Of a stretch of 64,000 nucleotides of DNA, positions 47,894 through 59,321 are shown one piece after another (within the stretch, counting starts at the first letter, position 1; every line of letters starts with the position of its first letter). Under the pieces are notes generated by a model. That model was not told the DNA's origin and did not search any database. It saw only the letters and a program-made list of their open reading frames with translations. Source of the stretch: Rhizomys pruinosus. Lineage: Eukaryota > Chordata > Mammalia > Rodentia > Spalacidae. The translations under genes were made by a program, and so were the position numbers. Where the stretch lies: positions 1 to 64,000 of the forward strand of contig VZQC01001599.1 of NCBI GenBank assembly GCA_009823505.1, written 5' to 3'.

Positions 47894-48310
47894 TGTATTA
47901 GTCAGGGTTCTCTAAAGAAATAGAAGCAACAGGACGAATATATAGCTATATGCAAATTTATTGATTTGCTCACATGACAGAGCTCAAGTAGTTGAACAGT
48001 AGCTGTGCCACACTGGAGAGGCTGAGAATCCAGGGAACTGCTCAGTCTGCAAGGCTGGATGTCTCAGTAGTCCCAGTCTGGTGCTGAAGGCACAATGGAT
48101 TCCAAGAGATCTGCCAGTCTCAGTATGCGCTGGGATCCAAAGGGTTGATCACAGAGGCAAGACAAACTCACCAGTGAGAGGAAGGCAAAATGCAGGAAAA
48201 AAAGGGACCAGCTCCCTCTGCCATGGCCTTTTATACTGCCTACCAGCAGAAGGTAATACCCACATTTGGGATGGGCCATCTGGGTTGAGGTAGTCCAATC
48301 CAAAGATCCA
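47894..48310 (-). mobile_element. ERV-L-type LTR (MT2-like), minus strand; likely 3' LTR
   Basis: Starts 'tgtattagtcagggttctct' on the plus strand and includes 'aggctggatgtctcagtag', 'cttttatactgcctaccagc' (TATA region in reverse) and 'agaaggtaatacccaca'. Same strand as, and just left of, the ERV-L internal region at 48690-52160, so it is in the position of that element's 3' LTR. The right edge is blurred by a TA run. Confidence 0.7.
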
Positions 48311-48316
48311 TTTTTT

Positions 48317-48341
48317 CATATATATATATATATATATATGC
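48317..48341. repeat. (TA)n microsatellite
   Basis: TA repeats at the edge of the LTR. Confidence 0.93.
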
Positions 48342-48429
48342 GAACACTTGTCCCCTTCAGTATCTAATAACCTAAATAATAACCAACTCAAGTATAAAGC
48401 TTAATGAATAATTTCTATATTCATTTACT

Positions 48430-48443
48430 TAAATATTTTATTT

Positions 48444-48476
<33 letters not shown>

Positions 48477-48487
48477 ATAATATATAT
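48430..48487. repeat. (TA)n microsatellite
   Basis: TA-rich run with 'attata' interruptions. Confidence 0.93.
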
Positions 48488-48729
48488 ATGAACAAGCACA
48501 TTCTTAACCAAATAGGACAAAAGTTAATATCTATTATAATCCATGTTTCTGCAACTGGTCCCATGGCCTCAGCTGATATTTATGACTACCTTCTTCTTCT
48601 ATCCATTCTGTATTTCCTCCACCATCAGCAAGCAACTCTGCAGGTCTTGGCTCTTTCCCTGGAGGAGTGACCTATACCTTCATCCCTGAAGGGTCCAGGC
48701 CATTTATTGTCCTGTCTGGTTTGGGTTAT

Positions 48730-49050
48730 TGGAGTTTCCCATTGACCTCAATCATAGGACATGGTAGCACCAGAAGGCGCCCTACAGTATCTCCTGCCTT
48801 CCAGACATAATCTTCCTTGCCCCATTGTGGAGAAAAAGTCTAATTTCCTCCTGGTAGTCTGGATCAATCACTCCTCCTACTACTGTTACTCCTTCCTTAG
48901 CCTGTTGGCTTAAGACAGTAGAAGCCCAAAGTGGCTAGGGGGAAGTCTTAGCTTCCAGTTCAATGGAACGTTTGCTGTATCTCCTGGCAAAAGCACTCCC
49001 CCCTTTGGAGCCAAAACTTCTAGGCCAGCAGAATGCAAGGTCGTGGGTAC
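48730..49050 (-). pseudogene. ERV-L dUTPase-domain relic
   Basis: Minus strand reads HSAGLEVLAPKGGVLLPGD, then VPLNWKLRLPPSHFGLL, and in another frame GGVIDPDYQEEIRLFLHN. These match dUTPase motifs: the AG...PG start, the PP..GL loop and the GVIDPDY-type motif. dUTPases hydrolyse dUTP to limit uracil in reverse-transcribed DNA. Frameshift and stops separate the motifs. Confidence 0.75.
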
Positions 49051-49099
49051 AGGAAGCAAAAATTTTCCTACTGGGTCACTAGGGGTGATAGAGAGTGAG

Positions 49100-50350
49100 G
49101 ATCACTCCCACTTCCACCCCTTGGTTCCTGGACCCATGAATTCTGGCTATAGGAGAAACAGTACCATATAGTGAGTGCTGATTCAAAGCATATACTGTCT
49201 GCTGGAGAACCTTGCCCCAGCCCTTCAGGGTATTGCTACCTAGTTAGTGCTGTAACTGTGTCTTCAAGAGGTCATTCCATCATTCTATCAAGCCAGTTGC
49301 TTCTGGGTGGTGGGGAGCATGGTAAGACCAGTGGATACCATGACCATGGGCCCACTGTCACACTTCCTGTCACACTTCTTTGGCTGTGAAGTGAGTTCCT
49401 TGGTCAGAAGCAATGCTGTGAGGAATACCATGATGGTAGATAAGGCATTCTGTAAGTCCCTGGATGGTAATTTTGGCATAAGCATTAAGTGCAGGAAAGG
49501 CAAATCCATAACCAGAATAAGTATCTATTCCTGTAAGGACAAAACGCTATCCCCTCCATGATGGAAGTGGTCCAATCTAGTCAACCTGCCACCAGGTTGC
49601 TGGCTGGTCACCCCAGGGAATAGCGCCATATCAGGGGCTCAATGTTGGTCTCTGCTGTTGGCAAATCTGGCATTCAGCAGCAGCTGTAGCCAGATCAGCC
49701 TTGGTGAGTGGAAGTCCACGCCATCGAGCCCATGCATAACCTCCATCTCTGCCACCATGACCACTTTGTTCATGGGCCCATTGAGCAACAACAGGGATAG
49801 CTGGAGAAAGAGGCTGACTATCCACAGAATGAGTCATCCAATCTACTTGATTATTAAACTCATCCTCTGATGAGATCACCTTTTGATGAGCATTTACATG
49901 AGACACAAGTATCTTCACATCCTTTGACCATTCAGAGAGCTCTATCCACATACTTCTTCCCCAAATGTCTTTCTCACCAATTTTCCAGTCATGCTCCTTC
50001 CAAGTCCCTGACCATCCAGCCAAACCATTGGTTACAGCCCATGAATCAGTATATAATCGAACCTCTGGGCATTTCTGCTTCCAGGCAAAATGCACAACCA
50101 TGTGCACTGCCCGAAGTTTCTGCTCACTGTGAAGACTTTCCTTCACCAGTGTCGTTTAGGGTTGTTTCAGAAATTGTAATGCTACAGCTGTCCAACTCTG
50201 GGTGGTGCCTGCATAGTGTGCAGAACCATCAGTAAACCAGGTCCTAGTCTTCTCATCCTCAGTCAACTGATCATAGGGCAAACTCCATGAAGCCATAGGT
50301 GCATGCTTAACCACAGGAGGCATTGTAACAGGAGTGGGAACCATAGGCAT
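49100..50350 (-). pseudogene. ERV-L RNase H and integrase relic
   Basis: RNase H is recognisable by TWFTDGSAHY (near 50240) and LYTDSWAVTNGLAGW in the 171-codon frame 50146-49631. The integrase zinc domain follows (H near GHGG..., C-x2-C in ECQICQQ, 49780-49640). Its catalytic core comes next: first Asp in WQVD (about 49585), second Asp in ASDQGTHF (about 49403), Glu in HHPEATG (about 49303). All three catalytic residues are readable, but stops and a frame change separate them. Confidence 0.85.
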
Positions 50351-50560
50351 TTGGGCAACTTCTTCATGTAGCTTGCTTGTGCCCTCAGGGCCTGCCTGGG
50401 CCCTGTCACATATGTATCACTTCCATTTCATAATGGACTGTTGTTGCGCACATCCTACTTTATGGTCTGGTGGGTCAGATAACACCCAGCTCATGATGGG
50501 CAGCTCAGGTCTCATGGTGACTTGGTGGTCCATTGTCAAACATTCAGTTTCCCCTAAGGC

Positions 50561-51740
50561 CTAATAGCAGGCTAAGAGCTGTCTCTCAAAAGGAGAATAG
50601 TTGTTTGCAGGTGAAGGTAGAGCCTTGCTCCAAAATCCCAAGGGCCTCCACTGTGATTCCCTTATGGGAGCCTGCCACAGACTCCAGATGGCATCTCTAT
50701 CTGCCACTGATACCTCAAGCACCATTGGGTCTGCTGGATCATATGGCCCTAGGGGCAGAGCAGCCTGCACTGCAGCCTGGACCTGTTGAAGAGCCTTTTC
50801 CTGTTCCAAGCCCCACTCAAAGTTTGCTGCCTTCCGAGTCACCTGATATATGGGTCGTAGTAACACACCCAGATGAGGAATGTGCTGCCTCCAGAATCCA
50901 AAAAGGCCCACTAAACGTTGTGCTTCTTTCTTAGTGGAGGGAGGGGCCAGGTGCAACAACTTATTCTTTACCTTAAAAGGAATGTCTCTGCCTGCTCCAC
51001 ACCACTGAACTCCTAGAAACTTCACCGAGGTAGATGGCCCTTGAATTTTAGTTGGATTTATTTCCCATCCTCTCATGTGCATATGCTTTACCAACAAGTC
51101 TAGACTAGCTGTTACCTCCTGTTCACTGGGTCCAATCAGCATAACATCATCAATATAGTGGACCAGTGTGATATTTTGTGGAAGAGTCAGGCGATCAAGA
51201 TCCCTTCTAACTAAGTTATGGCACAAGGCTGGAGAGTTAACAAGGTAAGACAGTAAAGGTATACTGTTGGCCTTGCCAGCTGAAAGCAAATTGCTTCTGG
51301 TGGTACTTATGAACCGGTATTAAAAAGAATGCATTGGCCAGATCAATAGCTGCATACCAGGTACCAGGTATTAATCTGCTCAAGTAAGGATACCACATCT
51401 GGTATAGCGGCTGCAATTGGTGTCACTACTTGGTTGAGTTTTTGATAGTCAACTGTCATTCTCCATGATCCATCTGTCTTTTACACAGCCAAATTGGAGA
51501 GTTAAATGGAGATGTGGTAGGAATCACCACCCCTGCATCTTTCAAATCCTTGATGGTGGCACTAATTACTGCAATCCCTCCAGGGATATGATACTGTTTT
51601 TGGTTCACTATTTTCCCTGGTAGAGGCAACACCAATGGTTTCCATTTGGCCTTTCCAACCATAATAGCCCTCACTCCACAGGTCAGGGAACCAATGTGGG
51701 GATTCTGCCAATTTCTAATTATACTATCCCAATTATACAT
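50561..51740 (-). pseudogene. ERV-L reverse transcriptase relic
   Basis: The N-terminal RT part is at 51740-51456 (VNQKQYHIPGG, then TTSPFNSPIWL). After a frame break the palm, connection and beginning of RNase H lie at 51289-50561, an open frame of 242 codons. The catalytic YIDD motif is at about 51157-51146 within [12 protein letters not shown]. The region between (about 51455-51290) has lost frame. YIDD RT and PFNSP are typical of retroviral RT. Confidence 0.88.
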
Positions 51741-51779
51741 TCTGGGACTGGGGAAATAACCACAGGATGAGTTCTGGGA

Positions 51780-51925
51780 CCCACTGGGCCCACTGTGAGT
51801 CAGACTTCAGCCAAAACTCCATTTATCACCTGACCTCCATAGGCCCCTACTTTAACCAGAGGGCCATAATGCTTTTTAGGGTCTCCTGGGATCAGTGTCA
51901 ACTCAGAACCAGTACCAATAGGCCT
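51780..51925 (-). pseudogene. ERV-L protease relic with altered active site
   Basis: Minus strand reads GTGSELTLIPGDPKK (51920-51876) where retroviral aspartic proteases have DTGS. The catalytic Asp codon is Gly ('ggt'). The frame continues towards RT. Confidence 0.7.
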
Positions 51926-52164
51926 CAAAATTCTGATTATTTCCTTTTCCCCAGTGTACAGTTACCCTAGTAAAAGGCTTCAGGTCCCTCTGGGGAAGGA
52001 CAGGAGGAAGGCAAATAGCATAACTCTTCAGTATTGTGACAAGGTCCTTCCTCATCGAAACCCAGTCACCCCTTCATTCAAGGGGTTCTGGGACTGTGAA
52101 CTGTCTCAAGTCTGGAGACTGGTCAACTGGATGGGATTTGCTACTCCTATTGCTCCCTTTCCAA

Positions 52165-53720
52165 TTTAATGTATTCTACTATGTACATAATATGGCCTAG
52201 AGAGTCTAATTTATGTTCCTAAATGTCTTTCAGTGTGGGTCCATCTACTGAACCCTGGTTAATCTACCTTGAAAGAGACTGACTCTCCCCTTCACAGCAG
52301 CTACTGTTTACCAACATTTCCTCAGGGAGAGTTGGGGTTTCTTACCCACTTCCAGATGTCTATGGTGGGAATTTGTCTGGTTTGGGCTTGTATGAGATTT
52401 GCTCACCATTGCTGTGAGTTCATATGAGTAACTGACCAGGGGTTTGGAAAACTATTTCCTTATGGTCATCCACCACCTCTGGTTCTTTTTTTAAGGTTTT
52501 TTTTTATTTTTATTTATTTCTGTATGTGTATGAATGTACTGTCTGCATGCAAGTGTGCACCCATGTCATGCAATGCCGTGGAGGTCAGAAGAGGGTGTTG
52601 GATTCCCCTAGAACTGGAGTTCTCCTGGAATTGGAGTTTCAGATGGTTCTCAGCCGCCATGTGGGTCCTGGGATCGAACCGGGGTCCTCTGTAGGAGCGG
52701 TCGGCACTCTTAACCGCTAGGCCATCTCTCCAGCCCCACCTCTGGTTCTAATAATCTTCTCTCCCTTCTTCCACAATGATCCCTGAGCCTTGGGAGACAG
52801 AAGTTTGATATTTGTATCCTATTCAAGATTAATGCTCTGCAGCCTCATGTTCTCTTCATGTTGGGTGTGAGTTTCTGTGTTATTCACCATCTTGCTTCAT
52901 AAAGAAGCTTCTCTGGTGAGAGTTGAGAGATGAATTAATCTATAAAAATATGTCCTTTTAGACTCTGCCTTTTGCCCTGTGACTTCTTTAGCTTCAGGTT
53001 CCTAGACTTGCTATCAATGTCAGATATGGGCTCCTTCCTATGAGGTGGATTGTAAATCTAATTGGAAAGGTTTAGTTACTCCCATGATATTTGTGACACT
53101 ATTGCACTAATAGACATATCTAGCCAGACCAGTTTTTGTTGTAGTTCACAGGGTTCCCAGCTCAGTAAGGTTGTTGATTATTTTTTTCCTTCCAGTAGCA
53201 TGCATGCACTTTTCAGAATAATGAAAGCTAGCCAGTAGAGATAAGGCTTTGAAGTCAGTACAGTTCAATTTCTCCTCGTTTATTCTACAGATAATATATT
53301 CTGTGTCTTCAGTAATAGGGTCTTACCATGAAGTTCTGGTAGGTAGCCAAGAGAAGGGGCATAAGCAGGTAGTATCTGGGGGTCTGTGGGACCCCTGGTC
53401 AACAGCTTCAAGAGGAGGAGTCCATTTCTGGTGTTGAGGTTTTATTTTGTTAGCATATGGTGTCTAGTAGGGTCAATGGTCCCTTGTTATAACTCCCTTT
53501 AAGCTTTTTTATTGTGTATATACATATACTATAAGAAGCATCTATAGCAGGTTTCCATATTTTTTAAAGGTCTTTGGTGTTGGTTATACCTCTCCATATT
53601 CCCTTCTCTGCTCTGCCCTCCCAATCCTGCCCCTCCTAATTTATTATTCCTCCTCCCCTCTTTATATCACTGCATTCTGTCACCCCTCCCAGGAAGCCTT
53701 AATATAAGACCCAATACCCT
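52165..53720 (-). mobile_element. L1 3'UTR (Lx-like, L1-F), minus strand
   Basis: Non-coding L1 3'UTR, recognised from 'gtgggaatttgtctggttt', 'ttccttatggtcatccacc', 'atgatccctgagccttgg', 'gcttctctggtgagagttga' and 'gaggagtccatttctggtg'. It resembles long rodent Lx-type 3'UTRs. It is interrupted by a B2 at 52487-52737. ORF2 does not follow in the same strand; plus-strand ORF2 follows at about 53725. Confidence 0.72.
52487..52737 (-). mobile_element. B2 SINE
   Basis: Minus-strand B2 with a perfect target duplication 'acctctggttct' at 52475-52486 and 52738-52749. Confidence 0.95.
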
Positions 53721-53724
53721 GAAT

Positions 53725-54165
53725 TAGAGGAGAAAGTAGGGAATACATTGGAATTTATAGGCACAGGAAAGGACTTTCTGAACAGGACTTCTGTAGTGCA
53801 AGCATTAAGTCTAGCAGTTGACACATGGGATCACATAAAACTAAAAAGCTTCTGTACATCAAAGGAAACTATCATTCAAGTGAAATGGAAATCTATAGAA
53901 TGGGCAAAAATCTTTACCTTATATACCTCTGACAGGGTTAGTGTCTAGATTGTACAAAGAACTGAAGAAAATGAAACATCAAAAACCAAACCAGCAAGGA
54001 GCTGAACAGGAAGCTCTCTAAAAATGAAATACAAATGACTGAGAAATACTATGAAAAGTGTTCAATATATTTAGTCATCAGGAAAATGCAAATTAAAACC
54101 ACTTTGATATTTCATCTTATTTAAAACTAAACAACAACAAATGCTGGCAAAGGTGTGAAAAAATT
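53725..54165 (+). mobile_element. L1 ORF2 C-terminal fragment, plus strand
   Basis: Plus strand reads L1 ORF2 C-terminal sequence ([50 protein letters not shown]), open at 53748-53948 and decayed after. It is next to L1 3'UTR in the opposite strand, so it could be the inverted 5' part of L1-F. Confidence 0.78.
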
Positions 54166-54835
54166 GTTTTGAATTTTAAAAAATAGATAAAGATACCAAG
54201 AATCAGGTAAAGTATTACTATAAGAACAGCACGGGGTGTTCTAGTAGAAAACTTTACAAAGGGGTCTTAATGCAAGGTGTGGAACCCTGCAAGATAGTGA
54301 AGATCAAGAACATGAGACCTTCAAGATTTTCACAGTATAGACAAACACATCTCACCTCTTTCCCATCTCTTCTGCCCTTCTTATTTTCATTAGTCTTCTT
54401 TTGAATCATTTAGGTCAGGAAATTCTGCCTCTTATAGCTGAGTTTATGCTATCAAGTTAATGTATCACAAATAATTTCTGGGACAAGATACAGGCCAAAG
54501 AAAGTCCCATATCCCCGAGTTCTCACTCCTTCTTAGATTACAAAGGTGACTGGGATAACTGTGAAGGTTGTCAGCTATGATAGTCTTTCTAATAATGTGG
54601 ATATAAGCAAGAATGTCTTTTATTCTGCCCAACACAAAATTCTTTCCTAGTAAATTAAACAAATTCTGAGAATTGTGCACCATAAATAAATATTCCTGGA
54701 TGATTAATGTTCTCCTTTTTAAATGCATATTCTCAAGAAAACATAGAAATTGATTCACTGGACAAAACACCACCAACCTTAGCAGTCCTTAGTTTCTAGT
54801 GAATATTAATTCATGTATTTACTTACGTTATCTTC
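54166..54835. other. Unannotated DNA
   Basis: No transposon or gene recognised. Confidence 0.55.
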
Positions 54836-54936
54836 GTGAAATCCCAGCTGGCCTAGACCAGAATGGCCTCAAGCTCACAGAGATCCCTCTGCCCTCAGAA
54901 TGCTGGGATTAAAAATGCGTGCCACCATGTCTGGCT
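54836..54936 (-). mobile_element. B1 SINE, 5'-side complete
   Basis: 'aatcccagctggcctagacc', 'ctcaagctcacagagatcc', 'atgctgggattaaaaatgcg' and 'caccatgtctggctc'. Minus strand; tail side missing. Confidence 0.85.
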
Positions 54937-55110
54937 CCTGTAACATATATTTTAGGAGCTTACTTATACTAAAGTTAAAAAACATATTTCAAATTATTGG
55001 TTATTTATAATAGCCTATGAAGTGCCAACAGCTTTAAGCAATTTCCAAAATACTAATTTTGCATTCCTAATTGCTTTTATTTATGCATCCTTGTAACAAT
55101 CATTTTGTGG

Positions 55111-55350
55111 GGCTGGAGAGATGGCTCAGTAGTTAAGAGTGCCTTGTAGAGGACGCGGGTTCAATTCCCAGGACCCACATGGCGGCTAAGAACCCTCTTT
55201 AAGCCAGGCGTGGTGGCGGACGCCTTTAATCCTAGAACTCTGGAGGCAGAGGCAGGAGGATTTCTATGAGTTCAAGGCCAGCTGGAGCTATAAGGAGACG
55301 CCGTCTCAAGAAAAAAAAAAAAAAAATAAGAAAAAAAAAAAAGAAAAGAA
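55111..55350 (+). mobile_element. Composite B2-B1 SINE with one target duplication
   Basis: A B2 head (55111-55201, 'ggctggagagatggctcag' to 'aagaaccctcttt') runs directly into a complete B1 (55203-55314, 'gccaggcgtggtggcgg' to 'gccgtctcaag') and an A-rich tail. A perfect 17-bp duplication 'taacaatcattttgtgg' flanks the whole unit (55094-55110 and 55351-55367). No B2 3' half follows the B1, so the pair appears to have integrated as one RNA. Confidence 0.9.
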
Positions 55351-55367
55351 TAACAATCATTTTGTGG

Positions 55368-56319
55368 TAAACTCTTATTTAAGAATAAGATATTATTTTG
55401 TTACAATGCTTTTCTTTTATCCTGCCTTCTTCCCTGAATAAAACGTGCATCTTCTCCATAATTTAGCTCCTAAATGGAAAGCACTCAACAAATATTTAAT
55501 AAACCATTCCAGATACTTTATCTTCCTACTAAGATATATTTTGACTTTGAGATAGTTAGAATTTACCAGAATAAGGTAAAAATGGGTGTTTATGGTTTTC
55601 ACCTTATATATTCATTTAAATTCTGTTTTTAAATTTTAATCTTAAAAGGCTGACAATATATTTAAAAACTATAATTTAAGTAGAGATTCGTGCTCCCTCT
55701 GCTGGTTCTCGAAAGAAATACACCTTGAAAACCCTTTGCAGAATCACACTTAACATTCCTGCCAAGGGGGATAATGTATTATGAATGAGTTTTCTTTGCA
55801 ACCCGAATTGAGCAAAAACCTTGAAATAATATCCACGCTTGTTGGAAAGATAGGGAAAGAACGTCTAAAATTCAAGGTTGGGAAATCTATTGCTTAAAAA
55901 CTGCAATCTAGGAGATAGAAATAGTAAAAATAAAATATTTAAATGAACAAAATCTAATAGCTTTTCTTTAAGCTGAGTGCATGAAATAGCAAAAACAAAT
56001 TTTTTAACGTGAATAGCTTTTAACTCTGAAACTTCAAAATACTGTTTTAGATGTGTAATATAGACTAAGTACCTTATCATAACTGAATCTCAATAGCTTC
56101 TTGTTGCAGACGTCTTAAAAGGGAGGTGCTGCAAAAGTCTTCTACAGCTCCTGCATGGAGAATCGCATGGCCACTCTGTGCCGTAGATACCAACAACAGC
56201 AGAACCAACTAATACCTCTTTCTTTAGTCAGTACTATTTCAAGCAGTTGACAAGTACTATTTCATTTAATAGCCACTGGGATCCCATTTTACAGACGAGG
56301 AAACTAAGGCATGACCACT
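55368..56319. other. Unannotated DNA with CTCF-like motif
   Basis: No gene recognised. 'gctccctctgctggttc' at 55692-55708 resembles a CTCF core on the minus strand (ccagcagaggga), with one mismatch at an important C. Confidence 0.4.
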
Positions 56320-56538
56320 TTTATTTTTTTATTTTATGTGAATGAGTGAATTGGCTGCATGTATGTAAGAGCACATGTGTTGGGCAATATCCATGAAGGT
56401 CAGAAGAGGACCTGGGATCCCCTGGAACTGGAGTTAGGAATGATTGTTAACTATCACGTGGGTTCTGAGAATGGAACCCAGGTACTCTGCAAGAGCAGCC
56501 GGTGCTCTTAATCACTGAGCCATCTTTCCATCCCCAGC
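56320..56538 (-). mobile_element. B2 SINE, diverged
   Basis: Minus-strand B2: 'gtgaatgagtgaattggctg', 'tcagaagaggacctgggatc', 'gtgggttctgagaatggaac', head 'gccatctttccatcccc'. Confidence 0.9.
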
Positions 56539-56867
56539 ACAATCACTTGTAAAACCAAAATAATATTTAGGATAAATCAGTGAAAAGTCACTAATGCCAA
56601 TTCAAACACTGGAGATAAAACTTGCTTGGAAATTATAGAATCTTATCCAATATCATGTAATATTGATATATTTAGCTTATTTTATGAGCTAGAAACACAT
56701 TTTAACAGAAAAATATCACTAGAAAGTATGTACCAAGTACAAATTTAATTGTATTTGTATTGCATATACTTAAATGTAAAAGTAACATAAATAAACTCCA
56801 GATTTGGAAATGAATCTTATGTTCCATACAGAACACTCTCAGCTCCTAAAAAATACATACCTTATGT

Positions 56868-57087
56868 CTTTTTTTAAAAAATTTATGTGTATGAGTGTAT
56901 TGCCTGCATGTGTTTAAGTGCAGCTGTATCATGCAATGCCTGTGGAGTCAGAAAAAAAGGCATCAGATTCCCCTGGAACTGGAGTTATGTATGGTTGTTA
57001 CCCACCATGTGGATGCTGGGAATTGAACTCTGGTCCTCTGTGAGAGCAGTCACTGCTTTTACCTGCTGAACCATCTCTTCAACTCCC
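56868..57087 (-). mobile_element. B2 SINE, diverged
   Basis: Minus-strand B2: 'atgtgtatgagtgtattgcc', 'ccaccatgtggatgctggg' and head 'accatctcttcaactcccc'. Flanks 'ataccttatgt' and 'ataacctatgt' may be a decayed target duplication. Confidence 0.9.
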
Positions 57088-58139
57088 CCAAATAGATAAC
57101 CTATGTTTGATATTATCAGCTACTCACTAAATGTTTTAAGCGTTGAACTCAGGATATGCTTTAAGTCTTTCCAATCAGTCCTGAAATTCTTCCTACATCT
57201 TTTACAAGATATTTTCCTACAAAGACCACTCTGAGTTTCTACAGGCAACAAAGAAACTATTTAATATCTCCGATATGTGTCTCCACATTCTAAAAATAAA
57301 ATGTTCAGAAAAACATATTTTACCAATTTAAAACTTTAGAAAGTGAACCCAATTATTTCATATTATGATGGACTCTTTATTAGCTGTCCAGTTTTTCATG
57401 GGGGGGTGGCAGCACTGTTTATACAGATGTTCATATCACTAGGTTTAACAGAAATAGTAAGTTATGAGGTAAAAATGTAAAACTCAGGAAATCCCACACA
57501 CAAAATTAAATATATCTTTAACATTTTGGAAAACACAAACTTGGCAAATTTTGTTGTTTTTTAGTAATGCCCTAGTTCTCTGTGGGAGGCTAATGTGAGG
57601 AGCACATCTCAAAGGATTCAGACTTTGATCTTCCTCAATAATAGTGTCTGCTCTCTGAAAAGAGAATTCATGGGAATTGTCATATAAGAAACAAAACTGT
57701 GTTTTAGTGGGGTTTTTTTTGTAATTGAATGAAACATAATTAACTCAAATACCACTGGGTTAGTTCACAAGTGTCAGAGAAGGAGGAGAAATGTGCTGGC
57801 CATGATACAGCTTAAAGAATTTATCAGGAATTTTTTTCAAGAATTTGAGAGTGTGACAGTAGAGAAACTCTCACAGCCCCAGACACAAAAGGTAATCATT
57901 TTAAAAGCTCTTCTCCTTGGATTGCCAAGAGTGCTCAAGAGAAAGATGGGACACCGAAAGTCACTGGGCAAAGTCTTCCATGTGCTACCAACCAGAAGGA
58001 GAGAAGCAGCTGCCTCCATAGAATAAGCACCAACCCCAACTTCACAGTTCAGTCCATTATCTCATGAAAGCAAAAGTTTTACACTTCCAAGAGAGAAACA
58101 GAGAACCCATCTATGCAGGGGTAAGTAAAGACTCATTGT
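57088..58139. other. Unannotated DNA
   Basis: No transposon recognised. A 77-codon frame at 57793-58026 (MLAMIQLKEFIRNFFQ...) is basic and has no family signature; not called as a gene. Confidence 0.5.
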
Positions 58140-58359
58140 CAGGCTGGAGAGATGGCTTAGCAAGTAAGAGAACTGGCTGATATTGCAGAGGACCCAGGTT
58201 CTGTTCCCAGCACCCACATGATAGCTAACAACTGTCCATAACTCCAGTTCCAGGGGATCTGATGCACCTCCTAACCTCCTTGTGCACTGCATGACACAGG
58301 TGCACACACATGCAGGCATATACTCATATACATAAAAAAATAAAAATAAAATAATTTTT
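58140..58359 (+). mobile_element. B2 SINE
   Basis: Plus-strand B2 with a 13-bp target duplication 'aaagactcattgt' at 58127-58139 and 58360-58372, and tail 'catatacataaaaaaataaa'. Confidence 0.95.
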
Positions 58360-58372
58360 AAAGACTCATTGT

Positions 58373-58973
58373 TGATGTAACAATATAAAAGAAAAACCTC
58401 TTCCTATGATAACTAATATATTTATTATACTTATCTACTATTGAACCTATAAAATTAGACATAATAGGAAAATCTAGAAACAGTCCTCACAGACTTATAT
58501 AAATCCCTCTCAAGAAAATATTTTGACTTGGACTATGACATAAACTTTTATTGGCCAAAATGATATTTACTTTGATTATATTGGTCAAATATAATTTATT
58601 CTCAGCCACTGAATGGAATTCTGACTTTAGTTCAATTGGCACAACCCATTCCTTAACCAAGCAATCAACCATGCTATGCAAAAAGCCCAATAAAGTCCCT
58701 GAAAGTTGTAAGGTGGAATAGACATTGCTTAGTATCCACAGGGAGAAAGTTCTCACAACAAATGGCAAATATATTTGTTAGTGGTACTATGTCTCATAGT
58801 AGTAAGATAACCAGAAGACAAAAATGTGTGAAGAGTGTAAAAAGGGAAATGTTTTTAGTAAAGAGGCTTTATGTGTGATGATTGAGAAAGCTGGATGTTT
58901 TCAGAATGGAAAGAAAAAATTTTTAAAAGAAAACTGTAAGTTATGAAAGTTTGAGAAAGTCGAATACATAGAA
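58373..58973. other. Unannotated DNA
   Basis: AT-rich, nothing recognised. Confidence 0.55.
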
Positions 58974-58983
58974 GATGAGACTT

Positions 58984-59193
58984 GGGACTGGCAAGACATC
59001 TCAGCAGTTCAGAGTATTAACTACCCTTGCAGAGGACTTGTGCTCAGTTCCCAGCACCAACATGGCAGCTAACAACTGTCTGTACTCCAGTTCCACAGTA
59101 TCCAACTCCCTTTTTCTGATGTCACAGTCATTGTACGACATGGGCCCACCCACTTACATGCAGGCATCACACTCCTACATATTTTTAAAAAAT
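58984..59193 (+). mobile_element. B2 SINE, old
   Basis: Plus-strand B2 ('gggactggcaagacatctca', 'cccagcaccaacatggcagc', 'gtactccagttccacag'), flanked by 'gatgagactt' at 58974-58983 and 59194-59203. The duplication is perfect despite many body changes. Confidence 0.9.
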
Positions 59194-59321
59194 GATGAGA
59201 CTTAAAGATAATATATCTATAATCTGAAAATTTCTAAAAATCAAAGTTCAATCAAACCTTTATATAAATCAATGGAGTTATTGATTTAATGTTACTATTA
59301 CAAGGACTGGTTTTAAAGATG

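Larger units (their letters stand above)
48690..52160 (-). mobile_element. ERV-L internal region (protease, RT, RNase H, integrase, dUTPase)
   Basis: A class III (spuma-like) endogenous retrovirus on the minus strand. Order from right to left: protease at about 51920, RT 51740-50560, RNase H about 50350-49800, integrase 49780-49100, then a dUTPase-like domain 49050-48730. A dUTPase after integrase is a hallmark of ERV-L. Gag is absent, because an L1 begins at about 52165. Codons are broken by several stops and frameshifts, but long frames survive (242 and 171 codons), so this copy is better preserved than the class I ERV beside it. Confidence 0.88.

Noticed and set aside
55111..55201. tRNA-gene-like sequence with A and B box motifs
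   Set aside because: It is the tRNA-derived head of a B2 SINE, flanked by a target-site duplication; no tRNA gene.
57793..58026. Basic 77-codon frame in non-repeat DNA with a GT after 'caaaag'
   Set aside because: No homology recognised, weak splice-acceptor context, and frames of this size are expected by chance. Left as unannotated DNA.
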